From Mesonia maritima (GTDB lineage Bacteria; Bacteroidota; Bacteroidia; Flavobacteriales; Flavobacteriaceae), in the NCBI RefSeq assembly GCF_042433895.1, contig NZ_JBHLUA010000004.1, forward strand, positions 62,001 through 126,000: a stretch of 64,000 nucleotides of DNA, in the 5' to 3' direction. Below the pieces are notes generated by a model, which saw nothing but the letters and a program-made list of their open reading frames with translations, searched no databases and was not told the origin of the DNA. Both the position numbers and the translations under genes were made by a program. This document shows, one piece after another, positions 49,052-57,354 of the stretch (within the stretch, counting starts at the first letter, position 1; the number at the start of each line of letters is the position of its first letter).

Positions 49052-49067
49052 CTTTTTAAAAATAATT

Positions 49068-49162
49068 AGGGCGTTTCCCCGTTACCACGGGGGCGGGCTA
49101 TCGGCAGTCGCTATTTGTTTTTCCAAACAAATGAGCTTCAACAAAGCCTTTATCCCTAACGC
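49068..49162 (+). repeat. Hairpin repeat, copy 2 (in the ftsY leader)
   Basis: Shares AGGGC, CGGGCTATC (49094-49102), CGCTAT and ATCCCTA with copy 1 at 11011-11120, in the same order and orientation. It has its own hairpin, ATTTGTTT / AAACAAAT (49113-49132), at the position of the hairpin in copy 1, but with an unrelated sequence. Confidence 0.6.
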
Positions 49163-49176
49163 AAAAACGTGTACGT

Positions 49177-50136
49177 ATGGGCTTATTTAAAAAAATATTT
49201 TCAAAAGAAAAAAAAGAAACCTTAGACAAAGGGTTAGAAAAATCTAAATCAAGTTTTTTCGGCAAACTAAGTAAAGCCGTTGCCGGAAAATCGAAAGTAG
49301 ATGATGAAGTACTCGATGATTTAGAAGAAGTACTCGTTTCAAGTGACGTTGGCGTTGCTACGACTATAAAAATTATAGATCGAATCGAAGAACGCGTGGC
49401 ACGCGATAAATATTTAGGTACAGACGAACTCGATAAAATTCTGCGCGAAGAGATAGCGGCTCTTTTAAGTGAAACCGGTTCGGGAGAGCATACAAGTTTT
49501 CCACTTCCAACAAAAAAACCATACGTAATTATGGTAGTTGGTGTAAACGGCGTAGGAAAAACCACTACCATTGGGAAGTTAGCATATCAATTTAAAAAGC
49601 AAGGTAAAAAAGTAGTTTTAGGAGCAGCAGATACCTTTAGAGCAGCAGCAATAGATCAGTTACAAATTTGGGCAGATCGCGTAGATGTTCCTATTGTAAA
49701 ACAAAAAATGGGAAGCGATCCGGCTTCAGTAGCATTCGACACTATTCAAAGTGCTGTTAAACAAGATGCCGATATTGTTATAATCGATACTGCGGGAAGA
49801 TTACACAACAAGGTTAATTTAATGAATGAATTAACGAAAGTAAAACGTGTAATGAAAAAAGTGGTAGACGATGTTCCTGATGAAGTTTTATTAGTATTAG
49901 ACGGTTCTACCGGACAAAATGCTTTTGAACAAGCCAAACAATTTACTGCCGCGACAGAAGTAACTTCACTTGCGGTAACAAAACTTGACGGTACAGCAAA
50001 AGGTGGCGTAGTAATTGGAATTAGCGATCAGTTCAAAATTCCCGTAAAATATATTGGGGTAGGAGAAGGCGTTGAAGATTTGCAAGTTTTCAATAAAATG
50101 GAATTTGTAGATTCGTTCTTCAAACAAACTATTTAA
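49177..50136 (+). CDS. ftsY: Signal recognition particle receptor FtsY
   Basis: GTPase receptor that docks ribosomes with SRP at the membrane. The 319-residue protein has a short charged N-terminal region, then the NG domains with GVNGVGKTTTIGKLAY (G1), the GAADTFRAAAIDQLQIWADR block, DTAGRLHNK and TKLDGTAKGG. It lacks the long acidic A domain of E. coli FtsY, as usual for the phylum. It is preceded by a leader that contains repeat copy 2. Confidence 0.97.
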   Translation: MGLFKKIFSKEKKETLDKGLEKSKSSFFGKLSKAVAGKSKVDDEVLDDLEEVLVSSDVGVATTIKIIDRIEERVARDKYLGTDELDKILREEIAALLSETGSGEHTSFPLPTKKPYVIMVVGVNGVGKTTTIGKLAYQFKKQGKKVVLGAADTFRAAAIDQLQIWADRVDVPIVKQKMGSDPASVAFDTIQSAVKQDADIVIIDTAGRLHNKVNLMNELTKVKRVMKKVVDDVPDEVLLVLDGSTGQNAFEQAKQFTAATEVTSLAVTKLDGTAKGGVVIGISDQFKIPVKYIGVGEGVEDLQVFNKMEFVDSFFKQTI

Positions 50137-50139
50137 ATA

Positions 50140-50442
50140 ATGACAAACGAAAATAGACCTAAACCTTTTTCAAAAGAACGAACAAAAGCCACACTCTGTA
50201 AAATTATTTTCTTTTACAGTATTTTTTACGTGGTAATGAAAGTAATCGCTGCTTTTAAAGGACTTTGGGTTATACCGAATTTAGTGTTAACCTTACCTTA
50301 TTTAATTTTTGCAGCCATTGGATTTTGGATGACAAAAAATCAGAAATTTTCTTGGTTTTATGTAGTATTAGGGATTATTTTAATTTCGTTTGTCCGGTAT
50401 TATGAAGTTCAAATGATGGAATGGCTTCAAGCGAATATCTAA
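50140..50442 (+). CDS. Small membrane protein, unknown function
   Basis: A 100-residue protein with a short charged start (MTNENRPKPFSKERTKATLC) and three hydrophobic segments (about 22-42, 46-65, 73-90). I do not recognise the family. It begins 3 bases after ftsY, so it is co-transcribed; a link to membrane-protein insertion is only a guess from position. Confidence 0.65.
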   Translation: MTNENRPKPFSKERTKATLCKIIFFYSIFYVVMKVIAAFKGLWVIPNLVLTLPYLIFAAIGFWMTKNQKFSWFYVVLGIILISFVRYYEVQMMEWLQANI

Positions 50443-50513
50443 ACTATTCATTTTTAGAAAATTAATTTATTCTAAGACTTTTCTTTAAACAAATCTTTTC
50501 ACGATTAGATTTG

Positions 50514-50521
50514 TATCTTTG
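50514..50521 (+). promoter_or_regulatory. Promoter -7 element TATCTTTG for rimO
   Basis: Perfect TAnnTTTG, 19 bases before the rimO ATG. Confidence 0.6.
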
Positions 50522-50540
50522 CACACATTTTTAAAATATT

Positions 50541-51842
50541 ATGCGAACAAAATCACGGAAGAAGAACAAGATTAATGTAGTAACGCTGGGTTGTAGTAAG
50601 AATATCTATGATTCTGAAGTGTTAATGGGGCAATTAAAAGCCAACAATAAAGAAGTTGTTCACGAAGAAGAAGGAAATGTTGTTGTAATTAATACCTGCG
50701 GATTTATCGATAACGCGAAAGAACAATCGGTAAATACCATTTTAGATTTCGCTCAGAAAAAAGAAGAAGGTTTAGTAGATAAAGTTTTTGTAACCGGATG
50801 TTTGTCGGAACGCTATAAACCTGATTTAGAAAAAGAAATTCCGAATATCGATCAATATTTCGGGACTACAGAATTACCTGCATTGTTAAAAGCGCTAGGT
50901 GCCGATTATAAACATGAATTATTAGGAGAACGAATCACCACAACGCCAAAAAATTACGCATTTTTAAAAATTGCTGAAGGTTGCGATCGTCCATGCTCAT
51001 TTTGTGCGATTCCGTTAATGCGTGGTGGACATAAATCTACGCCAATCGAACAATTGGTAAAAGAAGCCGAAGGTTTAGCAAGAGATGGCGTAAAAGAATT
51101 AATTTTAATAGCACAAGATTTAACTTATTATGGTTTAGATCTTTATAAAAAAAGAAATTTAGCAGAATTACTCCGCGCGTTGGTAAAAGTTGAAGGAATA
51201 GAATGGATTCGTTTACATTACGCATTTCCTACCGGTTTCCCGATGGATGTGCTCGATGTAATTAAAGAAGAACCAAAAGTTTGTAATTATCTTGATATTC
51301 CGTTGCAACATATTTCAGACGATTTATTAAAGTCGATGCGCCGCGGAACTACCCATAAAAAAACCACCGATTTAATAAATAAATTCCGTGAGCTAGTTCC
51401 AGAAATGGCAATTCGAACCACGTTAATTGTGGGTTATCCGGGAGAAACCGAAGCCCATTTTCAGGAATTAAAAGATTGGGTAAAAGAAATGCGTTTTGAG
51501 CGTTTAGGAGCTTTTACGTATTCGCACGAAGAAAATACGCATGCTTATAATTTAGAAGACGATGTTCCTGAAGAAGTTAAACAAGAACGCGCAAATGAAA
51601 TAATGGAAATTCAATCGCAAATTTCTTGGGAGCTGAATCAGCAAAAAATTGGACAGGTTTTTAAATGCGTAATCGATCGAAAAGAAGGAACTTATTTTGT
51701 GGGAAGAACACAATTTGATTCTCCAGATGTTGATAACGAAGTGCTTATCGATGCCAATAAATATTACCTGAAAACAGGAGATTTCGCACAAATTAAAATT
51801 ACCGAAGCTGCAGATTTCGATCTTTACGGAGAGCCGGTTTAG
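50541..51842 (+). CDS. rimO: Ribosomal protein S12 methylthiotransferase RimO
   Basis: Radical-SAM enzyme that adds a methylthio group to an Asp of ribosomal protein S12. Three N-terminal Cys of the auxiliary cluster (near VTLGCSKN, NTCGFID and VTGCLSE) and the SAM cluster EGCDRPCSFCAIPLMRGG with CxxxCxxC are intact. A C-terminal TRAM-like segment (IGQVFKCVIDRKEGTYFV) completes the 433 residues. It has its own promoter and precedes bshC. Confidence 0.96.
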   Translation: MRTKSRKKNKINVVTLGCSKNIYDSEVLMGQLKANNKEVVHEEEGNVVVINTCGFIDNAKEQSVNTILDFAQKKEEGLVDKVFVTGCLSERYKPDLEKEIPNIDQYFGTTELPALLKALGADYKHELLGERITTTPKNYAFLKIAEGCDRPCSFCAIPLMRGGHKSTPIEQLVKEAEGLARDGVKELILIAQDLTYYGLDLYKKRNLAELLRALVKVEGIEWIRLHYAFPTGFPMDVLDVIKEEPKVCNYLDIPLQHISDDLLKSMRRGTTHKKTTDLINKFRELVPEMAIRTTLIVGYPGETEAHFQELKDWVKEMRFERLGAFTYSHEENTHAYNLEDDVPEEVKQERANEIMEIQSQISWELNQQKIGQVFKCVIDRKEGTYFVGRTQFDSPDVDNEVLIDANKYYLKTGDFAQIKITEAADFDLYGEPV

Positions 51843-51901
51843 GTTTATTTAGAAAAAATCGTCTTTAACTAAAAATTAGTAGAAAAAACATTCAACAAAC
51901 G

Positions 51902-51909
51902 TATCTTTG
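51902..51909 (+). promoter_or_regulatory. Promoter -7 element TATCTTTG for bshC
   Basis: Perfect TAnnTTTG, 23 bases before the bshC ATG at 51933. Confidence 0.55.
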
Positions 51910-51932
51910 AGGTTTTCAAGATTTTTTGTTTT

Positions 51933-53528
51933 ATGGCTGACTGTATTTCTTACCGCGATACCAATTATTTTTCAAACTTAATTACAGATTATTTAGCTGA
52001 AGAAAAAAAGCTCGATCCGTTTTACGGTAATTTTCCCAAGATTGAAAATTTTGAAAAGCAAATTGAAGAAAAGAAAAAGAGTTATTCGGTAGAGAATAGA
52101 AAAATTTTAGTAGAAACGCTGCAAAAGCAATATGCCAATTTTTCTATTTCAACAGCAACGCAAGAAAATCTCCAACTTTTAGCACAAGAGAATACCTTTA
52201 CCGTTACTACCGGACATCAATTAAATTTATTTACCGGTCCGCTTTATTTTTTATATAAAATAATTTCCACAATTAATCTGTGTGAGAAATTAAAAGAAAA
52301 ATACCCAACCTGCAATTTCGTCCCAATTTATTGGATGGCAACCGAAGACCACGATTTTGAAGAAATTAATTTTTTCAATTTCAAGGAAAATAAAATCCAA
52401 TGGAATCGTAAGGCAAACGGAGCCGTAGGAGAATTAAATACCAATGGATTAGAAAAAGTTTTTGAAGAATTTTCAACTAACTTAAACGCTTCAAAAAATG
52501 CAGAAGAATTAAAAAAACTTTTTAAAGAAGCTTATGTAGAACATGAAAATCTTTCCGCTGCGACGCACTATCTTGCTAATGAATTATTCGGTGAAGATGG
52601 ACTTGTAATTCTTGATGCTAACCAGAGAAGCTTAAAAAAACTTTTCATTCCCTTTGTAAAAGATGAATTGCTTAAGCAAACTTCACACACCTATGTTCAG
52701 GAAACCACTACTCAACTTTCAGAAAAAAACTACAAAATACAAGTAAATCCGCGTGAAATTAATCTTTTTTACCTCAAAGAAAATTTACGGGAACGTATAA
52801 TTGAAGAAGAAAATCAGTATTTTATTCATGAAACCGAATTACGTTTTTCTGAAAAAGAAATGTTAGAAGAAGTAGAAAATCATCCTGAACGTTTTTCACC
52901 GAATGTAATTATGCGTCCGCTTTATCAAGAAGTAATTCTTCCGAATTTAAGCTACATTGGCGGTGGTGGCGAATTGGCATATTGGTTTCAGTTAAAAGAA
53001 TATTTTAAAGCTGAAAAAGTTCCTTTTCCAATTCTTTTACTTCGCAATTCTGCTTTATTAATTTCAGAAAAGCAACAAAAAAAATTAAATAGGTTAGGAG
53101 TTTCCCTTCAAGATTTATTTCTAAACCAAGCCGATTTAAAAACAAAACATACTCAGAAAATTTCTGAAATTGACATCGATTTTTCTAAACAAAAAAAACA
53201 CTTAGAAAATCAATTTTCAGAATTATATAATTTAGCTGAAAAAACCGACAAATCTTTTATCGGTGCAGTTGCCGCTCAAGAAAAAAAGCAAATTAACGGA
53301 CTAAGCCATTTAGAAAAACGTTTATTAAAAGCACAAAAGCGAAAATTAAAAGATGAACTCGATCGTTTAACAACTTTACAAAACGAACTATTTCCGAAAC
53401 AGAATTTACAAGAACGCCAAGCAAATTTTAGTGAATTTTATGAAGCTTATGGAAATGGTTTAATTCAACTTTTAAAAGAAGAATTAGATCCGTTAAAGCA
53501 AAAATTTTCTATTATTGAATTAAAATAA
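51933..53528 (+). CDS. bshC: Bacillithiol biosynthesis cysteine-adding enzyme BshC
   Basis: The last step of bacillithiol synthesis adds Cys to glucosaminyl malate. The 531-residue protein has the family blocks VTTGHQLNLFTGPLYFLYKI, VPIYWMATEDHDFEEIN and LPNLSYIGGGGELAYWFQL, and a long coiled-coil region (about 405-500, rich in Lys/Glu/Leu). Bacillithiol is known from Firmicutes and several Bacteroidota. BshA and BshB are not in the window. Confident on family; the activity is inferred. Confidence 0.92.
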   Translation: MADCISYRDTNYFSNLITDYLAEEKKLDPFYGNFPKIENFEKQIEEKKKSYSVENRKILVETLQKQYANFSISTATQENLQLLAQENTFTVTTGHQLNLFTGPLYFLYKIISTINLCEKLKEKYPTCNFVPIYWMATEDHDFEEINFFNFKENKIQWNRKANGAVGELNTNGLEKVFEEFSTNLNASKNAEELKKLFKEAYVEHENLSAATHYLANELFGEDGLVILDANQRSLKKLFIPFVKDELLKQTSHTYVQETTTQLSEKNYKIQVNPREINLFYLKENLRERIIEEENQYFIHETELRFSEKEMLEEVENHPERFSPNVIMRPLYQEVILPNLSYIGGGGELAYWFQLKEYFKAEKVPFPILLLRNSALLISEKQQKKLNRLGVSLQDLFLNQADLKTKHTQKISEIDIDFSKQKKHLENQFSELYNLAEKTDKSFIGAVAAQEKKQINGLSHLEKRLLKAQKRKLKDELDRLTTLQNELFPKQNLQERQANFSEFYEAYGNGLIQLLKEELDPLKQKFSIIELK

Positions 53529-53603
53529 TTCTCAAGACTTAAAATCTATATTTTTAAATCTCGATTATCGAGTAAAATAATTTCTACTGAAAATTCTCCC
53601 CTT

Positions 53604-54992
53604 ATGAAAAGTATGCACTCCGTTGATATCGATACTGTTGAAATGACACTAGATATCATGAAATACGCGATTAATAGAATTTCTAATAGTGCGCCAGATT
53701 TAGGTTCGCCCAAAAAGGAAGAAGAATTATTAAAAAAAGTAGGAGAGACAGTTACGAAAGAAGGAATTGGCGGCGAAAAGGCATTTAAATTATTTAGAGA
53801 TGTGCTTTCAAAAGCCACCGTTCCGGTAGATCATCCGCGTCATTTGGCTTTTGTACCTGCTGCACCGACGCGAGCAGCGGTTTTATTCGATTTAGTAACT
53901 TCCGCAGCGAGTATTCATGGCGCCTATTGGATGACCGGCGGTGGCGGAATTTTCTGTGAAAACCAAGCCATGAAATGGTTAGTTTCCTTAACCGGTTTGC
54001 CCGAAGGTGCGTTTGGTGTTTTTACCAGCGGCGGAACTTCAGCAAATCTTTCGGCAATGATTGCAGCGCGCGAAGCTTGGCGAGATCAGAATAAAGAAAA
54101 CCAGGCGTTAAGAGCTTTGTTAATCACATCAAACGGAGCGCATTCTTCTGTAAAATCGATGGCAAAAGTAATCGATGCTGATATTATTTTAGTGGATGAT
54201 GACGATGAAGATAAATTAACCGGGAAATGGTTGCAAAAAGCGATTAATAAGTTAAGTGAAATTGATCGAAAACGTTTATTTGCCGTAGTAGCGACCGGAG
54301 GAACTACAAATGCCGGAATTATTGATGAATTAGATGAAGTTGCTCAAGTTTGTGAAAATGAAAATATTTGGTTTCACGTAGACGCTGCTTATGGTGGAGG
54401 CGCTTTAGCTGCTCCTTCCGTTCGACATTTATTTAAAGGAATTGAACGAGCCGATAGTATTACCATAGATCCGCATAAATGGATGTTTTCTCCTTATGAC
54501 TGTGGCGCTGTAATTTATAAAAATATAGAATTAGCCAAAAACGCGCATTCGCAAAAAGGAGCTTATTTAGATATTTTTAAAGATGAAGGAGCTCAAGGAT
54601 TTAATCCGGCAGATTATCAAATTCAACTTACCAGAAGATTACGCGGTTTACCACTCTGGTTTTCATTAGCGATGCACGGAACTGAAAAATATACAGAAGC
54701 AATTGAAAGAGGTTTAGAACTTGCCCAAAATGCAGCCAAACAAATTGAAGCTGCCGAACATTTAGAATTGGTAAGAAAACCAAGTTTATCGTGTGTACTT
54801 TATAGAAGAAAAGGGTGGAATGCTGAAGATTATAAAGATTGGACTTATAAAAATCATAAATCTGGTTTTGCTTTGGTGACCCCTACAAAATGGACAAAAA
54901 ATGGTGAATCGGAAACAATTTCACGTTTTTGTTTTATAAATCCAGATACCACAGAAAAAGATATTCAAGAAATTTTAGCTTCGATGGAATAA
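53604..54992 (+). CDS. PLP-dependent group II decarboxylase family protein
   Basis: A 462-residue type II amino-acid decarboxylase-fold protein (DDC/GAD family). The PLP lysine is Lys 292 in TIDPHKWMFSPYDCGA; upstream are TSGGTSANLSAMIAAREA, FHVDAAYGGGAL with the Asp that contacts the cofactor ring, and SNGAHSS. The substrate may be aspartate, tyrosine, diaminobutyrate or glutamate and cannot be read from this sequence. It follows bshC by 75 bases and ends just before the convergent SIMPL gene. Confidence 0.88.
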   Translation: MKSMHSVDIDTVEMTLDIMKYAINRISNSAPDLGSPKKEEELLKKVGETVTKEGIGGEKAFKLFRDVLSKATVPVDHPRHLAFVPAAPTRAAVLFDLVTSAASIHGAYWMTGGGGIFCENQAMKWLVSLTGLPEGAFGVFTSGGTSANLSAMIAAREAWRDQNKENQALRALLITSNGAHSSVKSMAKVIDADIILVDDDDEDKLTGKWLQKAINKLSEIDRKRLFAVVATGGTTNAGIIDELDEVAQVCENENIWFHVDAAYGGGALAAPSVRHLFKGIERADSITIDPHKWMFSPYDCGAVIYKNIELAKNAHSQKGAYLDIFKDEGAQGFNPADYQIQLTRRLRGLPLWFSLAMHGTEKYTEAIERGLELAQNAAKQIEAAEHLELVRKPSLSCVLYRRKGWNAEDYKDWTYKNHKSGFALVTPTKWTKNGESETISRFCFINPDTTEKDIQEILASME

Positions 54993-54996
54993 TGAA

Positions 54997-55722
54997 TTAA
55001 TCAATTTCATACGCTAATCGCATAGTAATAGAAGCAGTTTTATTTTTACTAGAGGTATTATAAGCGCCGCTCCAGCTATAATCTTCACCGCTATTTTGCC
55101 CGGTAATTTGAAAAACACCCATATCGGCACTTTTTAATTTTCCTAAGTCGCCGCCGGCATTTTTAGCGATTCGTTCGGCTCTTAATTTAGCGTCTTCCGT
55201 GGCCTTAGAAATCATTTCAATTTTTAAATCGGCTAATTTGGTGTAATAATAACGTGGAGGCGTAGAATTAAATTGAACACCTTTATTTAAAAGTTCAGTT
55301 ATTTCACGCGAAACTTCTTCAATTAATTCTACTTTGCTAGATTCAATTTTTACGGTTTGCGTGAGATCATAACCTTCAAATTTTGTACCTACAAATTTTC
55401 CGTTTTCGTATTGACTTTGTGTGCGTTCGTTGGTTTGAACGGAATTAAAAATAATATTTTCCGCAGCAATCCCTTTTTCAACTAAATAATTTTTTACCAC
55501 TTGCTTATCGATATCAATTTTTTCATAAGCTTGTTTTAAATTGGTATTAAACTGATTAAAACTTCCTTCCCAAACAATTAAATCTGAAGTGAAATTTTTG
55601 CTTCCCGAACCAGTAACATTAATAACATCATTTGTATTGGCTCTTTTTATATAAGCATTTCCTAAAAAATAAGAAGCTAAAACAATTGCAATTGAAAAAA
55701 TGACTGCACTTAAATATTTCAT
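54997..55722 (-). CDS. SIMPL-domain periplasmic protein (DUF541)
   Basis: A 241-residue exported or membrane-anchored protein. A signal/anchor segment (MKYLSAVIFSIAIVLASYFL) precedes the SIMPL domain: NVTGSGSKNFTSDLIVWEGS and AENIIFNSVQTNERTQS, and then IEMISKATEDAKLRAERIAKNAGG with the typical Glu-Arg helix. Members such as BP26 of Brucella form oligomers, but no enzymatic role is proven. The ATG at 55722 is preferred over one 48 bases upstream because the signal begins there. Its 3' end is 4 bases from the PLP gene. Confidence 0.85.
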   Translation of the reverse strand: MKYLSAVIFSIAIVLASYFLGNAYIKRANTNDVINVTGSGSKNFTSDLIVWEGSFNQFNTNLKQAYEKIDIDKQVVKNYLVEKGIAAENIIFNSVQTNERTQSQYENGKFVGTKFEGYDLTQTVKIESSKVELIEEVSREITELLNKGVQFNSTPPRYYYTKLADLKIEMISKATEDAKLRAERIAKNAGGDLGKLKSADMGVFQITGQNSGEDYSWSGAYNTSSKNKTASITMRLAYEID

Positions 55723-55800
55723 TGTAAATACTTTTTTAGAATAGAAAAAATAAAGGTAGAAAAAACTCAAGTTAGTCCTTTAAATTTTAACTCAAATTAT

Positions 55801-55808
55801 TACTTTTG
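55801..55808 (+). promoter_or_regulatory. Promoter -7 element TACTTTTG for guaA
   Basis: Perfect TAnnTTTG only 3 bases before the guaA ATG, the shortest spacing seen in the window. It predicts a leaderless transcript. Confidence 0.5.
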
Positions 55809-55811
55809 CCT

Positions 55812-57341
55812 ATGCAAAATAACGTACTTATATTAGATTTCGGTTCGCAATACACGCAATTAATTGCGAGAAGAGTTAGAGAATTAAATATTTATTGCGA
55901 GATACATCCTTACCACAAAATTCCTGATAATGTATCTGAATTTAAAGCAGTAATTTTATCAGGAAGTCCGTTTTCTGTTCGCGCAGAAGATGCTCCACAT
56001 CCAGATTTATCAAAAATTAGAGGAAAAGTTCCCATGCTTGCGGTATGTTATGGCGCACAATATTTAGCACATTTTCATGGCGGAAAAGTTGAACCTTCTA
56101 ATACGCGTGAATATGGAAGAGCAAACTTATCGTTAATTAAAGATGGCGAAACACTTTTTGATGAGATTACTGAAAATTCTCAAGTATGGATGTCGCATAG
56201 TGATACGATAAAAGAATTGCCTAAAAACGGAATTAGAATAGCAAGTACGCACGATGTTTTAAATGCCGCTTATAGAATTGAAGGGGAAGAAACCTTTGCC
56301 ATTCAATTTCACCCTGAAGTTTATCACTCTACCGATGGAAAGCAATTGCTGGAAAATTTCTTAGTGAAAATAGCGAAAGTAGCCCAAGAATGGACGCCTG
56401 AAGCTTTTGTAGATTTAACGGTAGAAGATTTAAAAAAGCAAATTGGAAACGAAAAAGTAGTATTAGGATTAAGTGGCGGTGTAGATTCTACAGTAGCTGC
56501 AGTTTTACTGAATAAAGCCATTGGCGATAATTTATATTGCATTTTTGTAAATAACGGGTTGTTACGTAAAAATGAATTCAACAGCGTATTGCATCAATAT
56601 AAAGATATGGGCTTAAACGTTAAAGGAGTAGATTCTTCGGCACGTTTCTTGGATGCTCTAAAAGGAATAAGCGATCCTGAAGAAAAACGTAAAAAAATAG
56701 GAAATACATTTATTGAAGTTTTCGATGATGAAGCACATGAAATTACCGATGTTACTTTTTTAGCACAAGGAACAATTTATCCTGATGTTATTGAATCTAT
56801 TTCGGTAAATGGTCCATCGGCAACTATAAAATCGCATCATAATGTTGGTGGTTTGCCAGATTTTATGAAACTGAAAATAGTTGAACCGTTACGAATGCTT
56901 TTTAAAGATGAAGTAAGAAGAGTAGGAGCAGAAATGGGAATCGATCCTGAATTATTAGGGAGACATCCATTTCCCGGACCAGGATTAGCAATTCGAATTT
57001 TAGGTGATATTACCGCTGAAAAAGTTCGTATATTACAAGAAGTAGATCATATTTTTATTCAAGGTTTAAAAGATTGGATGTTGTATGATAAAGTATGGCA
57101 AGCTGGCGCAATTTTACTTCCGGTAAGTTCTGTAGGTGTAATGGGAGATGAGCGAACGTATGAAAAAGTGGTCGCTTTAAGAGCTGTAGAATCTACCGAT
57201 GGAATGACAGCCGATTGGGTAGATTTACCATACGATTTTCTACAAAAAACCTCGAATACGATCATAAATCGTGTAAAAGGGGTAAATAGAGTTGTATATG
57301 ATATAAGCTCTAAACCACCCGCTACGATTGAGTGGGAATAA
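55812..57341 (+). CDS. guaA: GMP synthase (glutamine-hydrolysing)
   Basis: Converts XMP to GMP with glutamine and ATP. The N-terminal glutaminase has Cys in MLAVCYGAQYLAHF, with His and Glu in AIQFHPEVYHS. The ATP pyrophosphatase loop LGLSGGVDSTVAAV and the C-terminal dimerisation domain with HPFPGPGLAIRILG follow. The start at 55812 matches the family N-terminus, VLILDFGSQYTQLI. The following LysM/PBP1 gene begins 13 bases after the stop, so co-transcription is likely. Secure assignment. Confidence 0.97.
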   Translation: MQNNVLILDFGSQYTQLIARRVRELNIYCEIHPYHKIPDNVSEFKAVILSGSPFSVRAEDAPHPDLSKIRGKVPMLAVCYGAQYLAHFHGGKVEPSNTREYGRANLSLIKDGETLFDEITENSQVWMSHSDTIKELPKNGIRIASTHDVLNAAYRIEGEETFAIQFHPEVYHSTDGKQLLENFLVKIAKVAQEWTPEAFVDLTVEDLKKQIGNEKVVLGLSGGVDSTVAAVLLNKAIGDNLYCIFVNNGLLRKNEFNSVLHQYKDMGLNVKGVDSSARFLDALKGISDPEEKRKKIGNTFIEVFDDEAHEITDVTFLAQGTIYPDVIESISVNGPSATIKSHHNVGGLPDFMKLKIVEPLRMLFKDEVRRVGAEMGIDPELLGRHPFPGPGLAIRILGDITAEKVRILQEVDHIFIQGLKDWMLYDKVWQAGAILLPVSSVGVMGDERTYEKVVALRAVESTDGMTADWVDLPYDFLQKTSNTIINRVKGVNRVVYDISSKPPATIEWE

Positions 57342-57354
57342 AAAAATAAAATTC

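Noticed and set aside
55723..55770. Upstream start for the SIMPL gene at 55770
   Set aside because: It adds 16 residues before a clear signal peptide beginning at the ATG at 55722.
57328..57354. Upstream start for the LysM/PBP1 gene at 57328
   Set aside because: The nine extra residues overlap guaA and precede the signal peptide; the ATG at 57355 begins a normal signal.
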